NCBI RefSeq assembly: GCF_001483745.1
Contig: NZ_LQBL01000029.1
Span: 1 to 64,000, forward strand
Length of the DNA stretch: 64,000 bases
Direction: 5' to 3'
From: Serinicoccus chungangensis
GTDB lineage: Bacteria; Actinomycetota; Actinomycetes; Actinomycetales; Dermatophilaceae
This document shows, piece by piece, positions 8,147 to 20,671 of this stretch. The notes beneath the pieces were generated by a model. The model worked only from the letters and a program-made list of their open reading frames with translations. It was not told the origin of the DNA and ran no database searches. Positions within the stretch are counted from its first letter, which is position 1. Every line of letters begins with the position of its first letter. The position numbers were made by a program, and so were the translations under genes.

Positions 8147-9316
8147 ATGGGACGTGTCCTGGTCATGGTGGGGTCGGACCTGCGCCAGCAGGTGCTGGAC
8201 CGGTCGATCTTCATCTTCGGGCTGGCGGTGCCGCTGGCGCTCATGTGGGTCTTCTCGCTCGTCTTCGCGCCGCTCGCCGAGGAGCTCGAGCCGGTGACCG
8301 TCGCCGTGAGCGGGCCGGCGGAGGACCCGCTCACGGGGACCCTCGCGGAGACGCTGGACGGACTCGACGACGCCGTCGACACGACGGTGCTCGAGGTGGA
8401 CGCCGCCGAGGTGCCGACGCTCCTCGCGGACGCCGAGGTCGGGGCCGCCGTCCTCGTCCCGGACGGCTTCTCCGCCGCGCTCGCCGAGGGGGACGCCCCG
8501 CAGGTGCAGGTGCGGCTGCCCGAGTCCCCCGGCCTGGAGGGCGAGGTCGTCACCGCGGTCGTCGACGGGGTGCTGCGGCAGTTCACCGCGACGGCGCGCA
8601 CCGCCGCCGCGGCGGAGGAGCTGGGTGCGCAGCCCCAGGAGGTCGACGCCGTCCTGGCCGAGGACGCGGCGACCGGCCCTGCCGTGCTCTGGGCCCCGGG
8701 CGAGACGGCCGACGAGCAGCTGTCCGCCCGGGAGTCGATCGTCGCCGGCCAGGCCGGGTTCTTCCTGCTCTTCACCGTCGGCTTCGGGGTGCTGGGGCTG
8801 GTCGTCGAGCGGGAGTGGGGCACCCTGGCCCGGCTGCTGTCGATGCCGATCCCCTCGTGGTGGGTGCCGCTGTCCAAGGGGCTCTCCAGCTGGGCGCTGG
8901 GGGTCGTGGCGACCGGGGTGCTGCTCCTGGCCGGCTCCCTCCTCTTCGACGACGTCCACCTCGGGTCGCCCGGGGTCATCGCCGTGCTGCTCCTGGCCGT
9001 GGTGGCCGCCGCGACCTCGATCATGTTCGTCATCGCCAAGGTCGCCCGCACCGCGGAGCAGGCGGGGGTGGCGCAGACCATCGTGGCGATCACGCTGGGG
9101 ATGAGCGGTGGAGCCTTCTTCCGGGTGGGCTCCGAGGGGCTTCTCGGCACCGTGCTGCAGCTCAACCCGGTCACCGCGCTGGGCCGCGGCCTCGGCATCA
9201 CGGCCGGCGGCGGCGGGGTGGCCGACCTCACGCCGGTCCTGGTGGCGATGGGGCTGATGTGCGTGGTGATGGCGACGCTCGCCGTGCTGGTGCCCGGGCG
9301 GAGGGACGTGCTGTGA
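8147..9316 (+). CDS. ABC-2 type permease, first subunit
   Basis: This 389-residue membrane protein starts 2 nt after the ATPase stop. It has one N-terminal hydrophobic helix (about residues 22-40), a large external segment of about 150 residues, then about five helices in the C-terminal half, the usual ABC-2 layout. The conserved central FTVGFGVLGLVVEREWGTL segment is the coupling region. It is likely one half of a heterodimeric channel with the next gene, whose GTG overlaps its stop. Confidence 0.8.
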   Translation: MGRVLVMVGSDLRQQVLDRSIFIFGLAVPLALMWVFSLVFAPLAEELEPVTVAVSGPAEDPLTGTLAETLDGLDDAVDTTVLEVDAAEVPTLLADAEVGAAVLVPDGFSAALAEGDAPQVQVRLPESPGLEGEVVTAVVDGVLRQFTATARTAAAAEELGAQPQEVDAVLAEDAATGPAVLWAPGETADEQLSARESIVAGQAGFFLLFTVGFGVLGLVVEREWGTLARLLSMPIPSWWVPLSKGLSSWALGVVATGVLLLAGSLLFDDVHLGSPGVIAVLLLAVVAAATSIMFVIAKVARTAEQAGVAQTIVAITLGMSGGAFFRVGSEGLLGTVLQLNPVTALGRGLGITAGGGGVADLTPVLVAMGLMCVVMATLAVLVPGRRDVL

Positions 9317-10479
9317 GGGTCGTGCTGGCGATCGCCTGGGTGGAGCTGCGGCGCTTCCTCGCCGACCGGTCCAACCTCTTCTTCGTGCTCATCCTGCCGT
9401 TGGCCATGGTGGCGGTCATCGGCTGGCAGTTCGGCAGCGACCGGTCCGGCGCGCCGGTCGCGGTGCAGGGCCCGGGGGGCGCGGCCACGCAGGCCCTGGT
9501 CGCCGGGTGGGAGGACGCCGAGCTCGGGGTCACCGTCCGCGACACACCGGAGCTCGTGCAGGAGGACGTCTCCCGGGGCAGCGCCGAGGTCGGCGTGCTC
9601 CTGGACGCCGAGGCGGAGGCGGCCTGGCGTGACGGCATACCGATGGAGCTGGAGATCATCACGGGGTCGTCGTCCGAGGCTCCGGCGGTGGCGCAGGTGG
9701 TCCGTGCCCGGGCGGAGGCGGTCGCGACGGAGGAAGGGCAGGTCAGGCTGCTGGAGACCGTCGGCGACGAGGCGGAGGCGCGGGCTGCGCTGGACGACGC
9801 CTCGACCCTCGTGCCCCCGGCGCAGCTGCTCGTGCAGCAGCCCGAGGACCCGGTGGCCGTGGCCTTCGAGGGGGTCGAGCAGTTCGACAGCGGGGCGGTC
9901 GCGCAGCTGCTGCTCTTCGTCTTCCTCAGCACCCTCAACGCCGCGCCGGCCCTCATCAAGGCCCGACGGGACGGGGTGGTCCGGCGCACCATGGCCGCCC
10001 CGGTGACGACCGCCCAGGCGATGGCGGGGCTGACGACGGGGCGGGTCGTCATCGCCCTGGTCCAGGGCGCCTACATCATGCTGGCCTCCAGCCTGCTCTT
10101 CGGGGTCCGGTGGGGCTCGCTCGGGGTGGCCGTCGTCGTGCTGCTCGTCTTCGGGCTGGTCGCGGCCGGGGTCGCGATGGTCATCGGGGTCCTGGTCGAC
10201 AGCGAGGGGGCCGCCAGCGGGCTGGCCGTGGGGGGCGGGCTGGTGCTCGGGGCGGTCGGCGGCTCGATGGTGCCGCTCGAGTTCTACTCCGACACCCTGC
10301 GGCAGGTCGCCCAGCTCACCCCGCACGCCTGGGCCAACGAGGCCATGGCGCAGGTCCAGCGCCAGGGTGCGGGGATCGTCGACGTGCTGCCCCAGCTCGG
10401 CGTGCTCGCGGCGATGGCCGTCGGGGTGCTCGTCCTCGGCTCGCTGCTGCTCCGGCGCAGCCTCGCCCGGGCGATGTAG
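9313..10479 (+). CDS. ABC-2 type permease, second subunit
   Basis: This 388-residue homologue of the preceding permease has the same plan: an N-terminal helix, an external domain, and five C-terminal helices. The FLSTLNAAPALIKARRDGVVRRTMAAPV segment, here given in part, is the coupling region. The GTG at 9313 overlaps the previous stop (GTGA), so synthesis is coupled. Together the three genes form one exporter of unknown substrate. Confidence 0.8.
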   Translation: MRVVLAIAWVELRRFLADRSNLFFVLILPLAMVAVIGWQFGSDRSGAPVAVQGPGGAATQALVAGWEDAELGVTVRDTPELVQEDVSRGSAEVGVLLDAEAEAAWRDGIPMELEIITGSSSEAPAVAQVVRARAEAVATEEGQVRLLETVGDEAEARAALDDASTLVPPAQLLVQQPEDPVAVAFEGVEQFDSGAVAQLLLFVFLSTLNAAPALIKARRDGVVRRTMAAPVTTAQAMAGLTTGRVVIALVQGAYIMLASSLLFGVRWGSLGVAVVVLLVFGLVAAGVAMVIGVLVDSEGAASGLAVGGGLVLGAVGGSMVPLEFYSDTLRQVAQLTPHAWANEAMAQVQRQGAGIVDVLPQLGVLAAMAVGVLVLGSLLLRRSLARAM

Positions 10480-10489
10480 GGCTGACCGA

Positions 10490-10523
10490 CCGGGGTATGC
10501 GCGCCCCGGCCGTGGTTCCACGG
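10490..10523 (+). terminator. Probable terminator after the ABC-2 exporter
   Basis: Two consecutive hairpins follow the stop: CCGGGG-8 nt-CCCCGG (10490-10509) and CCGTGG-TT-CCACGG (10510-10523). No T run follows, which is common in very GC-rich genomes. Confidence 0.45.
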
Positions 10524-10584
10524 TCGCCGGGACTGCCGCCGCGACGTCATACCTCGATCGCCGAGCCCTCCGTCGCCTCCCCGC

Positions 10585-10730
10585 GCGTTCGGAGTGCACC
10601 CACCGCGCGTCCGGTGGAGTCCCGACACGCGTCCGGTGGAGTCCCACCGCGCGTCCGGTGGAGTCCCACCGCGCGTCCGGTGGAGTCCCGACACGCGTCC
10701 GGTGTGGTCCGTCCGCACGTCCGGTGCAGG
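10585..10730. repeat. Tandem array, 22-bp unit, seven copies
   Basis: The core GCGTCCGG or a close variant starts at 10585, 10607, 10629, 10651, 10673, 10695 and 10717, exactly 22 bp apart. Units of the form CGGTGG-AGTC-CCACCG can fold into hairpins; others have GACAC in place of ACCGC and fold less well. The array lies between two convergent genes, so it is downstream of both. Confidence 0.85.
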
Positions 10731-10736
10731 GGAGGG

Positions 10737-12710
10737 CTACTCGTCGTCCACCAGGACGGCGGCCCCGCTGAACTGCGCGGCGTGCAGCCGCGCGTAGGCG
10801 CCGTCGCGCTGCACCAGGTCGTCGTGCGTGCCCTGCTCGACGATGCGGCCCGCCTCCATGACGAGGATGAGGTCGGCGTCCCGGATCGTCGAGAGCCGGT
10901 GGGCGATGACGAAGCTGGTGCGGTCGGCCCGCAGGCGGGCCATCGCCTCCTGGACGAGCAGCTCGGTGCGGGTGTCCACCGAGCTGGTCGCCTCGTCGAG
11001 GATGAGCAGCGAGGGCTGGGCCACGAACGCCCGGGCGATGGTGATGAGCTGCTTCTCCCCGACGGACACCGCGCCGGCGTCGTCGTCCAGGACCGTGTCG
11101 TAGCCGTCGGGCAGGTGCTGTACGAACCGGTCGACGTAGGCCGCCTCGGCGGCCGCGCGCACCTCCTCCCGGCTGGCGCCCGGACGCCCGTAGGCGATGT
11201 TGTCGGCGATGCTGCCCTCGAAGAGCCAGGTGTCCTGCAGGACCATCCCGACCCGGGACCGCAGGTCCTCGCGGGTCATCGTGGTGACGTCCCGGCCGTC
11301 GAGGGTGATGCGGCCGCCGTCCAGCTCGTAGAAGCGCAGGATGAGGTTGACCAGCGTGGTCTTGCCCGCCCCCGTCGGACCCACGATCGCCACCGTCTGA
11401 CCCGGCTCCGCGACGAGCGACAGGTCCTCGATGAGCGGCTCCTCGCCGTAGGAGAACCGCACGTCCTCGAAGACGATGCGCCCGCTGCGGCCCCGGGGGG
11501 CGGGTGGCGCGTCGGCCGGGTCAGGGGACTGGCGCGGTGCGTCCAGCAGCTCGAAGGTGCGCTCGGCGGAGGCCACGCCCGACTGCAGCAGGTTGGCCAT
11601 GGAGGCGACCTGGGTCACCGGCTGGGTGAACTGGCGGGAGTACTGGATGAACGCCTGCACGCTGCCCAGCGACAGCGTGCCCGAGGTGACCCGCAGCGCT
11701 CCCACGACCGCGACCAGGACGTAGCCGAGGTTGCCGATGAGGAACATCGCGGGCATGATCACGCCGCTCATGAACTGCGCCCGCCAGGTCACGTCGTAGA
11801 GCTGCTCGTTGATCTCCCGGACCCGCCCGGCCACCTGTTCGCGGCGCCCGAACACGGTGACCAGCTCGTGGCCGGTGAAGGCCTCCTCGATCTGCCCGTT
11901 GAGGGTGCCGGTGTGCGCCCACTGGGCCTTGAAGAGCTTCTGGCTGCGGCGCGCGATGAGCACCGTCACCAGGACCGAGACCGGGACGGACAGCACCGCG
12001 ATGAGGGTGAGCGTGGGGGAGATCCACAGCATCATGGCGAGGATCGCGACCACCGTGACGAGGGCGTTGAGCAGCTGGCCGAAGGTCTGCTGCAGGGTCT
12101 GCTGCAGGTTGTCCAGGTCGTTGGTGACCCGGGAGAGGATCTCCCCGCGCGGGCGGCCGTCGACATAGGCCAGGGGCAGCTCGTGCAGCTGGTCCTCGGC
12201 GTCGGACCGCAGGTCGCGGACGGTCCGCATCGAGATGCGGTTGACCAGCCGGGTCGAGACCCACATGAGCACCGCGGAGCCGGCGTAGAGCGCGATCACC
12301 AGCAGGACCGTGCGTCCGACGGCCCCGAAGTCGATCCCCTGGCCGGGCACGAGGTGGGGTGTCCCCGCCACCAGGTCGGCCATGGTGTCCTGCCCGTCGG
12401 CCCGCAGCCCGCGCACCACCGAGTCCACGCTCGCACCCGAGGGCAGCCGCGAGCCCAGGAACCCGGCGAAGATGTAGTCGGTGGCCCGGCCCAGCACGCG
12501 CGGCCCGAGCACGCTGAGCACCACGGCGACGAGGGTGAGCAGGACGGACAGCGCGACGTAGGCGCGGTAGGGGGACAACCGGCCGGCGAGCCGGCGGGCC
12601 GAGGCCGCGAAGTCGCTCGGCTTCTCGACCGGCACCGCCGCCCCGACCGGTCCGCCCGGCCCGCGCCGCGGCGGCGGGCTGGGGGTGCGGTCCTCGTCCT
12701 CGTCGCTCAC
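10737..12710 (-). CDS. Heterodimeric ABC exporter, half-transporter with catalytic Glu
   Basis: This 657-residue half-transporter has a Pro-rich cytoplasmic N-terminus, a six-helix ABC transmembrane domain (about residues 50-370) and an ATPase domain with Walker A GPTGAGKTTL and Walker B LLILDEATSSVD, which keeps the catalytic Glu. Its signature is non-canonical: SVGEKQ in place of LSGGQ. Paired with the upstream gene, which shows the opposite pattern, this makes one complete and one degenerate ATP site, as in TM287/288-type exporters. GTG at 12710 overlaps the previous stop. Substrate is unknown (drug or lipid exporter family). Confidence 0.85.
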   Translation of the reverse strand: MSDEDEDRTPSPPPRRGPGGPVGAAVPVEKPSDFAASARRLAGRLSPYRAYVALSVLLTLVAVVLSVLGPRVLGRATDYIFAGFLGSRLPSGASVDSVVRGLRADGQDTMADLVAGTPHLVPGQGIDFGAVGRTVLLVIALYAGSAVLMWVSTRLVNRISMRTVRDLRSDAEDQLHELPLAYVDGRPRGEILSRVTNDLDNLQQTLQQTFGQLLNALVTVVAILAMMLWISPTLTLIAVLSVPVSVLVTVLIARRSQKLFKAQWAHTGTLNGQIEEAFTGHELVTVFGRREQVAGRVREINEQLYDVTWRAQFMSGVIMPAMFLIGNLGYVLVAVVGALRVTSGTLSLGSVQAFIQYSRQFTQPVTQVASMANLLQSGVASAERTFELLDAPRQSPDPADAPPAPRGRSGRIVFEDVRFSYGEEPLIEDLSLVAEPGQTVAIVGPTGAGKTTLVNLILRFYELDGGRITLDGRDVTTMTREDLRSRVGMVLQDTWLFEGSIADNIAYGRPGASREEVRAAAEAAYVDRFVQHLPDGYDTVLDDDAGAVSVGEKQLITIARAFVAQPSLLILDEATSSVDTRTELLVQEAMARLRADRTSFVIAHRLSTIRDADLILVMEAGRIVEQGTHDDLVQRDGAYARLHAAQFSGAAVLVDDE

Positions 12711-14458
12711 GCCGCCACGTCCCCGTGCTGCTGCGACCGGACGATCTCGGCATACGTCGGGCAGGTCTCGACCAGCTCGCTATGCCGTCCGGTGCCGACC
12801 ACCCGGCCCTCGTCGAGGACGACGATCTGGTCGGCGTCGGCGATGGTGGAGACGCGCTGCGCGACGACGAGGACGGTGGCGTCGCGGGTGAGGGGACGCA
12901 GGGCGGCGCGCAGCCGCGCGTCGGTGGCCAGGTCCAAGGCGGAGAAGGAGTCGTCGAAGAGGTAGACCGACGGTCGCGCGACGAGCGCCCGCGCGATGCA
13001 CAGGCGCTGCCGCTGGCCCCCGGAGACGTTGCTGCCGCCCTGGGCGACCGGGTGGTCCAGCCCCTCCGGGAAGGCGCGGACGAAGTCGTCGGCCTGGGCG
13101 ACCCGCAGCGCCTCCCACAGCTGCTCGTCGGTGGCCTCGGGGTCGCCGAAGCGCAGGTTGGTGGCCACGGTGCCGGAGAAGAGGTAGGGCCGCTGCGGCA
13201 CCAGGCCGACCCGGGACCAGAGCTGCTCCGGCGCGAGGTCGCGCACGTCGACGCCGTCCACGAGCACCGCGCCGCCGCTGACGTCGGCCAGCCGGGGCAG
13301 CAGCCGGACGAGGGTGGTCTTGCCCGACCCGGTGGCCCCGACCACCGCCGTGGTGGTGCCCGGTCGGGCGACGAGGTCGATGTCCCGCAGGACGGGGTGC
13401 TCGGCGCCGGGGTAGGTGAAGGAGACACCCCGCAGCTCGACCAGGCCACGGGCGTCGGGCCGCGGCTCGCGCGGCTGCGCAGGGGCGACGACGCTCGTGC
13501 CGGTGCCGAGCACCGCACCGATGCGTTCGGCCGAGACGGTGGCGCGCGGGATCATCGTCGCGACCATCGTCGCCATCATGATCGACATGAGGATCTGGAT
13601 GAGGTAGCTGATGTAGGCGGTCAGCGCGCCGACCTCCATCGCCCCGGAGGCGACGCGCTGCGCCCCGAACCAGATGACGCCGACGCTCGAGAGGTTCATG
13701 ACGAGCATGACGAAGGGGAACATCAGCGCCATGAGGTCGCCGAGCCGGAGGCCGATGCCGGTGAGCTCGGCGTTGGTCCGGGCGAAGCGCTCCCGCTCCT
13801 GCGGCTCCCGCGTGAAGGCGCGGATGACGCGGATGCCGGTGATCTGCTCGCGCATGACCCGGTTGACGGCGTCCAGCTGACGCTGGTTGGCCCGGAACAG
13901 CGGCACCATCCGCGCGATGATGACCCCCATGCCGGCGAGCAGCACCGCGACGGCGACGGCGATGAGCGGGGAGAGGCCGACGTCCTGCCGGACCGCCATG
14001 ACGACACCGCCGACGGCGGTGATCGGGGCGGCGACGAGCATGACGAGCGCCATGAAGGTGACCTGCTGCACCTGCTGGACGTCGTTGGTGCTGCGGGTGA
14101 TGAGCGAGGGGGCGCCGAACTCGCCGAGCTCCCGGGTGGAGAAGGACAGCACCCGCTCGACCACCGCGCCGCGCACGTCGCGACCCACCCCCATCGACGT
14201 CCGCGCCGCCGCCCAGGTGGCCGCGATCTGGGCGGTGGCCTGGACGGCGCTCACCGCGAGCATGATGCCCCCGACCCGCCAGATGTAGGGCAGGTCGGTC
14301 TGGACGATGCCGCGGTCGATGATGTCGGCGTTGAGGCTGGGGAGGTACAGGCTGGCCAGGGTCGCCACCAGCTGAAGGGCCAGCACCGTCACGACGAGCC
14401 CGGTGTAGGGCCGCAGGTGGCGGCGCAGCAGTCGGGTGAGCACCTCCTGATTGTGCAC
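12707..14458 (-). CDS. Heterodimeric ABC exporter, half-transporter with degenerate Walker B
   Basis: This six-helix transmembrane domain plus ATPase has Walker A GATGSGKTTL and a normal signature, VSGGQRQRL, but Walker B reads VYLFDDSFSALD, with Asp where the catalytic Glu normally follows. It is the partner of the next gene. The start is uncertain: GTG at 14458 is given, GTG 14443 would begin VLTRLLRRHLRP like many relatives, and an ATG at 14512 is also in frame; none has an ideally spaced ribosome binding site. Confidence 0.83.
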   Translation of the reverse strand: MHNQEVLTRLLRRHLRPYTGLVVTVLALQLVATLASLYLPSLNADIIDRGIVQTDLPYIWRVGGIMLAVSAVQATAQIAATWAAARTSMGVGRDVRGAVVERVLSFSTRELGEFGAPSLITRSTNDVQQVQQVTFMALVMLVAAPITAVGGVVMAVRQDVGLSPLIAVAVAVLLAGMGVIIARMVPLFRANQRQLDAVNRVMREQITGIRVIRAFTREPQERERFARTNAELTGIGLRLGDLMALMFPFVMLVMNLSSVGVIWFGAQRVASGAMEVGALTAYISYLIQILMSIMMATMVATMIPRATVSAERIGAVLGTGTSVVAPAQPREPRPDARGLVELRGVSFTYPGAEHPVLRDIDLVARPGTTTAVVGATGSGKTTLVRLLPRLADVSGGAVLVDGVDVRDLAPEQLWSRVGLVPQRPYLFSGTVATNLRFGDPEATDEQLWEALRVAQADDFVRAFPEGLDHPVAQGGSNVSGGQRQRLCIARALVARPSVYLFDDSFSALDLATDARLRAALRPLTRDATVLVVAQRVSTIADADQIVVLDEGRVVGTGRHSELVETCPTYAEIVRSQQHGDVAA

Positions 14459-14564
14459 CCTTGCACCGACACAGAGCTGTGACCTGTCTCGTGACGGTGA
14501 GGTAAAGGGCATACCCGCAGGTCAAGACCCCTTGACGCAGCGTCCGACAGGCCGTCGTCGTGAC

Positions 14565-14674
14565 CTGATCGTGATCTGATCGTGACGTCGCTCCCCTGGT
14601 ATGCCGTCCCCCAGCGCCTAGGGTCGAAGGCGGCCCTCACAACGACCTGTCGGGGCCGAATCATCGAAGGAGAT
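14565..14674 (+). promoter_or_regulatory. Upstream region of the subtilase gene
   Basis: CTGATCGTGA occurs twice, at 14565-14574 and 14576-14585, one helical turn apart, a plausible activator or repressor site. TAGGGT at 14619-14624 is a candidate -10. AAGGAGAT at about 14666-14673 is a strong ribosome binding site for the GTG start at 14680. Confidence 0.45.
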
Positions 14675-14679
14675 CATTC

Positions 14680-18351
<3,672 letters not shown>

Positions 18352-18377
18352 GGCCCCTGGCCTGACGGACCATCGAC

Positions 18378-18412
18378 GAGGCCCCCGGCGCGCATCGCGT
18401 GCCGGGGGCCTC
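18378..18412 (+). terminator. Rho-independent-type terminator after the subtilase
   Basis: A perfect 12-bp stem, GAGGCCCCCGGC / GCCGGGGGCCTC, with an 11-nt loop lies 26 nt after the stop. It can serve both this gene and the convergent lacI-family gene. Confidence 0.75.
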
Positions 18413-18428
18413 TCGGTGCGGTCGATTC

Positions 18429-19454
18429 TCAGGCCGGTATCTCTCCCGATCCTCGCCGCACGAGTCGCGTCGGGAGATCGGTCACCGTCGCCGGATCGTC
18501 CCACCCGGCCAACCGGGCGACGAAGCGCTGGGCGGCCAGGGCGCCGATGCGGTCCGTGTCCTGGACGACACAACTGACCCCCGGCACGATGAGGTCGGCC
18601 ATCTCCAGGTCGTCGAAGCCGATAAGCGCCACGTCGTGCTGCCGTCCGCGCTGCTGCAATGCGCGGATGGTACCCACGCAGATAGTGTTGCGCGCGGCGA
18701 GCAACGCGGTGGGTGGCTCGGATCCGTCGAGCAGTTCTAGCGTGGCCCGGAGCGCCTGCTCCTCGGTGCGGAGGTCGGTGAGCTCGGTGCAGCCGGTGAC
18801 GCCCCCCGCCACCTGCCGGAAGCCGTCGCGCCGTTCCTGCATGGTCGGCAGCGGCTCCAGATCGCCGAGGAAGGCGATGCGGCGGTGCCCGTGGTCCCAG
18901 AGCTGCCGAGTGGCGGTGACCGCACCGCCGACGTTGTCGCTGCGGACCACGTCGGCGGTGATCCCTCTGGGCAGCCGGTCGACGAAGACCACGGGGAGGC
19001 CGCGGGCGCGCTCGGGTGCCAGGTGGCTGTGGTCGTCGCGGCTCGTCGTGAGGATGAGGCCGTCCACCCGGCGCTGGAGGAAGGCGTTGATCCGGCTGAG
19101 CTCGGTGGCGGGCTCGTCGTCGCTGCTGGCGGCGAAGGTCACCATGCCGTGCTCGTTGGCCACCCGCTCCACGGCCGCGTGCACCTTGCTGTCGAAGGCG
19201 TTGCCCACGCTCGAGAGCAGCAGACCGAGGGTATTAGTCCGACTATTGGCCCGCTTGAGCATCGCCGCCCGCTCGTCGAGCTGGTAGTGGAGAGAGCTCG
19301 CCGCGTGCAGGACGCGCTCGCGCATCGCCTCCGAAACATTGCGTTCACCGTTGACAACGCGAGAAACTGTCTTGAGTCCCACTCCGGCGAGGGCGGCCAC
19401 GTCCTTCATCGTGGGACGGGAGGTGGCGGCGGACTCGCCTGACAACGATGTCAC
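18429..19454 (-). CDS. LacI-family regulator of the fructan/fructose locus
   Basis: This repressor of about 341 residues has an N-terminal helix-turn-helix (TMKDVAALAGVGLKTVSRVVNG) and a periplasmic-binding-like sugar domain. The GTG at 19454 is preferred over an upstream ATG (19490) because AAGGAGAT lies just before it. It is divergent from a fructose-type ABC importer. A palindrome TGACAACGATGTCA overlaps its own start codon and a second lies 65 bp away, so it probably represses both itself and the importer until fructose or a phosphate derivative binds. The ligand is inference. Confidence 0.85.
   Translation of the reverse strand: MTSLSGESAATSRPTMKDVAALAGVGLKTVSRVVNGERNVSEAMRERVLHAASSLHYQLDERAAMLKRANSRTNTLGLLLSSVGNAFDSKVHAAVERVANEHGMVTFAASSDDEPATELSRINAFLQRRVDGLILTTSRDDHSHLAPERARGLPVVFVDRLPRGITADVVRSDNVGGAVTATRQLWDHGHRRIAFLGDLEPLPTMQERRDGFRQVAGGVTGCTELTDLRTEEQALRATLELLDGSEPPTALLAARNTICVGTIRALQQRGRQHDVALIGFDDLEMADLIVPGVSCVVQDTDRIGALAAQRFVARLAGWDDPATVTDLPTRLVRRGSGEIPA
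19440..19453. promoter_or_regulatory. LacI-type operator O1 over the regulator start codon
   Basis: TGACAACGATGTCA has TGACA/TGTCA arms around a central ACGA and overlaps the GTG start. It resembles O2 at 19519-19532, which argues for the same protein binding both. Confidence 0.65.
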
Positions 19455-19518
19455 GATTTGATCTCCTTGTGGCTCGGGTGGGTTGACCATAGCGAAGACA
19501 TGTGGCTTGACTGTCTCT

Positions 19519-19532
19519 TGACAACGTTGTCG
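19519..19532. promoter_or_regulatory. LacI-type operator O2 upstream of the fructose importer
   Basis: TGACAACGTTGTCG is a near-perfect palindrome with the central CG usual for LacI-family sites. It overlaps a TTGACA -35-like hexamer (19518-19523), so binding would block polymerase. A further half-site, TGACAACGC, lies at 19352-19360 inside the regulator gene. Confidence 0.7.
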
Positions 19533-19568
19533 GTCGTTGCCGGCAACCCGTATCGGGAGGACACCATC

Positions 19569-20666
19569 ATGCGCACGACAACGACCACGAGCCTGGCCCT
19601 GGCCCTCGGCCTATCCCTCACCCTGGCCGCCTGCGGCGACGACGCGAGCAGCACCAGCGCCAGCGGCGGAGACACCGCCGACACCTCCTCCGGGGAGGAG
19701 GTGGCGGTCTCGCTGATCGTCAAGACCACGACCAACCCCTTCTTCGTCGCGATGCAGGAGGGGGCCGAGGCGGCGGCTGAGGAGCACGGCGTCAAGCTCA
19801 CCCTGGCGGCCGGCACCGAGGACGGCGACGAGCAGACCCAGATCGAGGCGATCGAGAACGCCGTGGCCCGTGGCGACCAGGGCATCCTCATCACGCCGAA
19901 CGGCCCTGCTGTGGTCGACGCCATCGACCGTGCCCGGCAGGACGGCGTCTACGTGATCGCTCTCGACACCCCGCCGGACCCGGCCGATGCCGTGGACATC
20001 ACCTTTGCTACCGACAACCGTCTTGCCGGTCAGCTCATCGGTGAGTGGACCGCTGGCCAGCTCGACGGGGAGAAGGCCACGATCGCCCTCCTGGACCTCT
20101 TCGACGACAAGATCGTCTCGGTCGACTACAACCGCGACCAGGGATTCCTCGAAGGAATGGGCATCGACGTCGCCGACCCCAACACCAACGGCGACGAGGA
20201 GGCGACCGGCGAGTACAGCGGCGGTGAGTACGAGATCGTCGGCAACGAGGCCAGTGACGGCGCCGAGGACGGCGGCCGCACCGCGATGGAGAACCTGCTG
20301 GCCAAGAACTCCGAGATCAATGTCGTCTACACCATCAACGAGCCGGCTGCTTACGGCGCCGCCCAGGCCCTCGAAGCCGCAGGGATGTCGATGGACGACG
20401 TGCTGATCGTGTCGATCGACGGCGGGTGCGCCGGGGTCGAGAACGTCAAGGACGGGCTGATCGACGCCACCAGCCAGCAGTACCCGGTGAAGATGGCCGA
20501 GCTCGGAGTCGAAGCGATCGTCACCCTCGTCCGGGACGGCACCGCGCCGGAGACCTCCGAGGGCCTGGACTTCTTCAACACCGGCGTGGAGCTGGTCACC
20601 GATGCTCCCGTGGAAGGGGTCGAGTCCATCGACGCCGAAGCCGCGGCCGACATCTGCTGGGGCTGA
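19569..20666 (+). CDS. Sugar ABC importer, substrate-binding lipoprotein (fructose type)
   Basis: This 365-residue protein has a lipoprotein signal peptide with lipobox LAAC (Cys near 22) and an acidic Ser-rich linker, then a periplasmic-binding fold of the ribose/fructose class (segments IVKTTTNPFF, GILITPNGPAVVDAIDRA, YTINEPAAYGAAQAL). Such proteins of the FrcB group bind fructose. A GGGAGG ribosome binding site precedes the ATG. It is the first gene of an importer operon controlled by O2 and followed by an exo-fructosidase, which supports fructose as ligand. Confidence 0.85.
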   Translation: MRTTTTTSLALALGLSLTLAACGDDASSTSASGGDTADTSSGEEVAVSLIVKTTTNPFFVAMQEGAEAAAEEHGVKLTLAAGTEDGDEQTQIEAIENAVARGDQGILITPNGPAVVDAIDRARQDGVYVIALDTPPDPADAVDITFATDNRLAGQLIGEWTAGQLDGEKATIALLDLFDDKIVSVDYNRDQGFLEGMGIDVADPNTNGDEEATGEYSGGEYEIVGNEASDGAEDGGRTAMENLLAKNSEINVVYTINEPAAYGAAQALEAAGMSMDDVLIVSIDGGCAGVENVKDGLIDATSQQYPVKMAELGVEAIVTLVRDGTAPETSEGLDFFNTGVELVTDAPVEGVESIDAEAAADICWG

Positions 20667-20671
20667 GGCGC

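Noticed and set aside
10585-10730. Possible CRISPR array
   Set aside because: Repeats are directly contiguous at 22 bp with no unique spacers and no cas genes nearby. The same holds for the arrays at 38322, 40332 and 57433.
10110-12965. 951-residue open frame across the exporter end and ABC half-transporter
   Set aside because: It runs antisense to a well-supported ABC transporter and through a tandem repeat; no domain is recognisable.
14443-14443. GTG 14443 as start of the first ABC half-transporter
   Set aside because: The AGGAGG just upstream touches the codon without the needed spacing; kept as an alternative because relatives begin at a similar residue.
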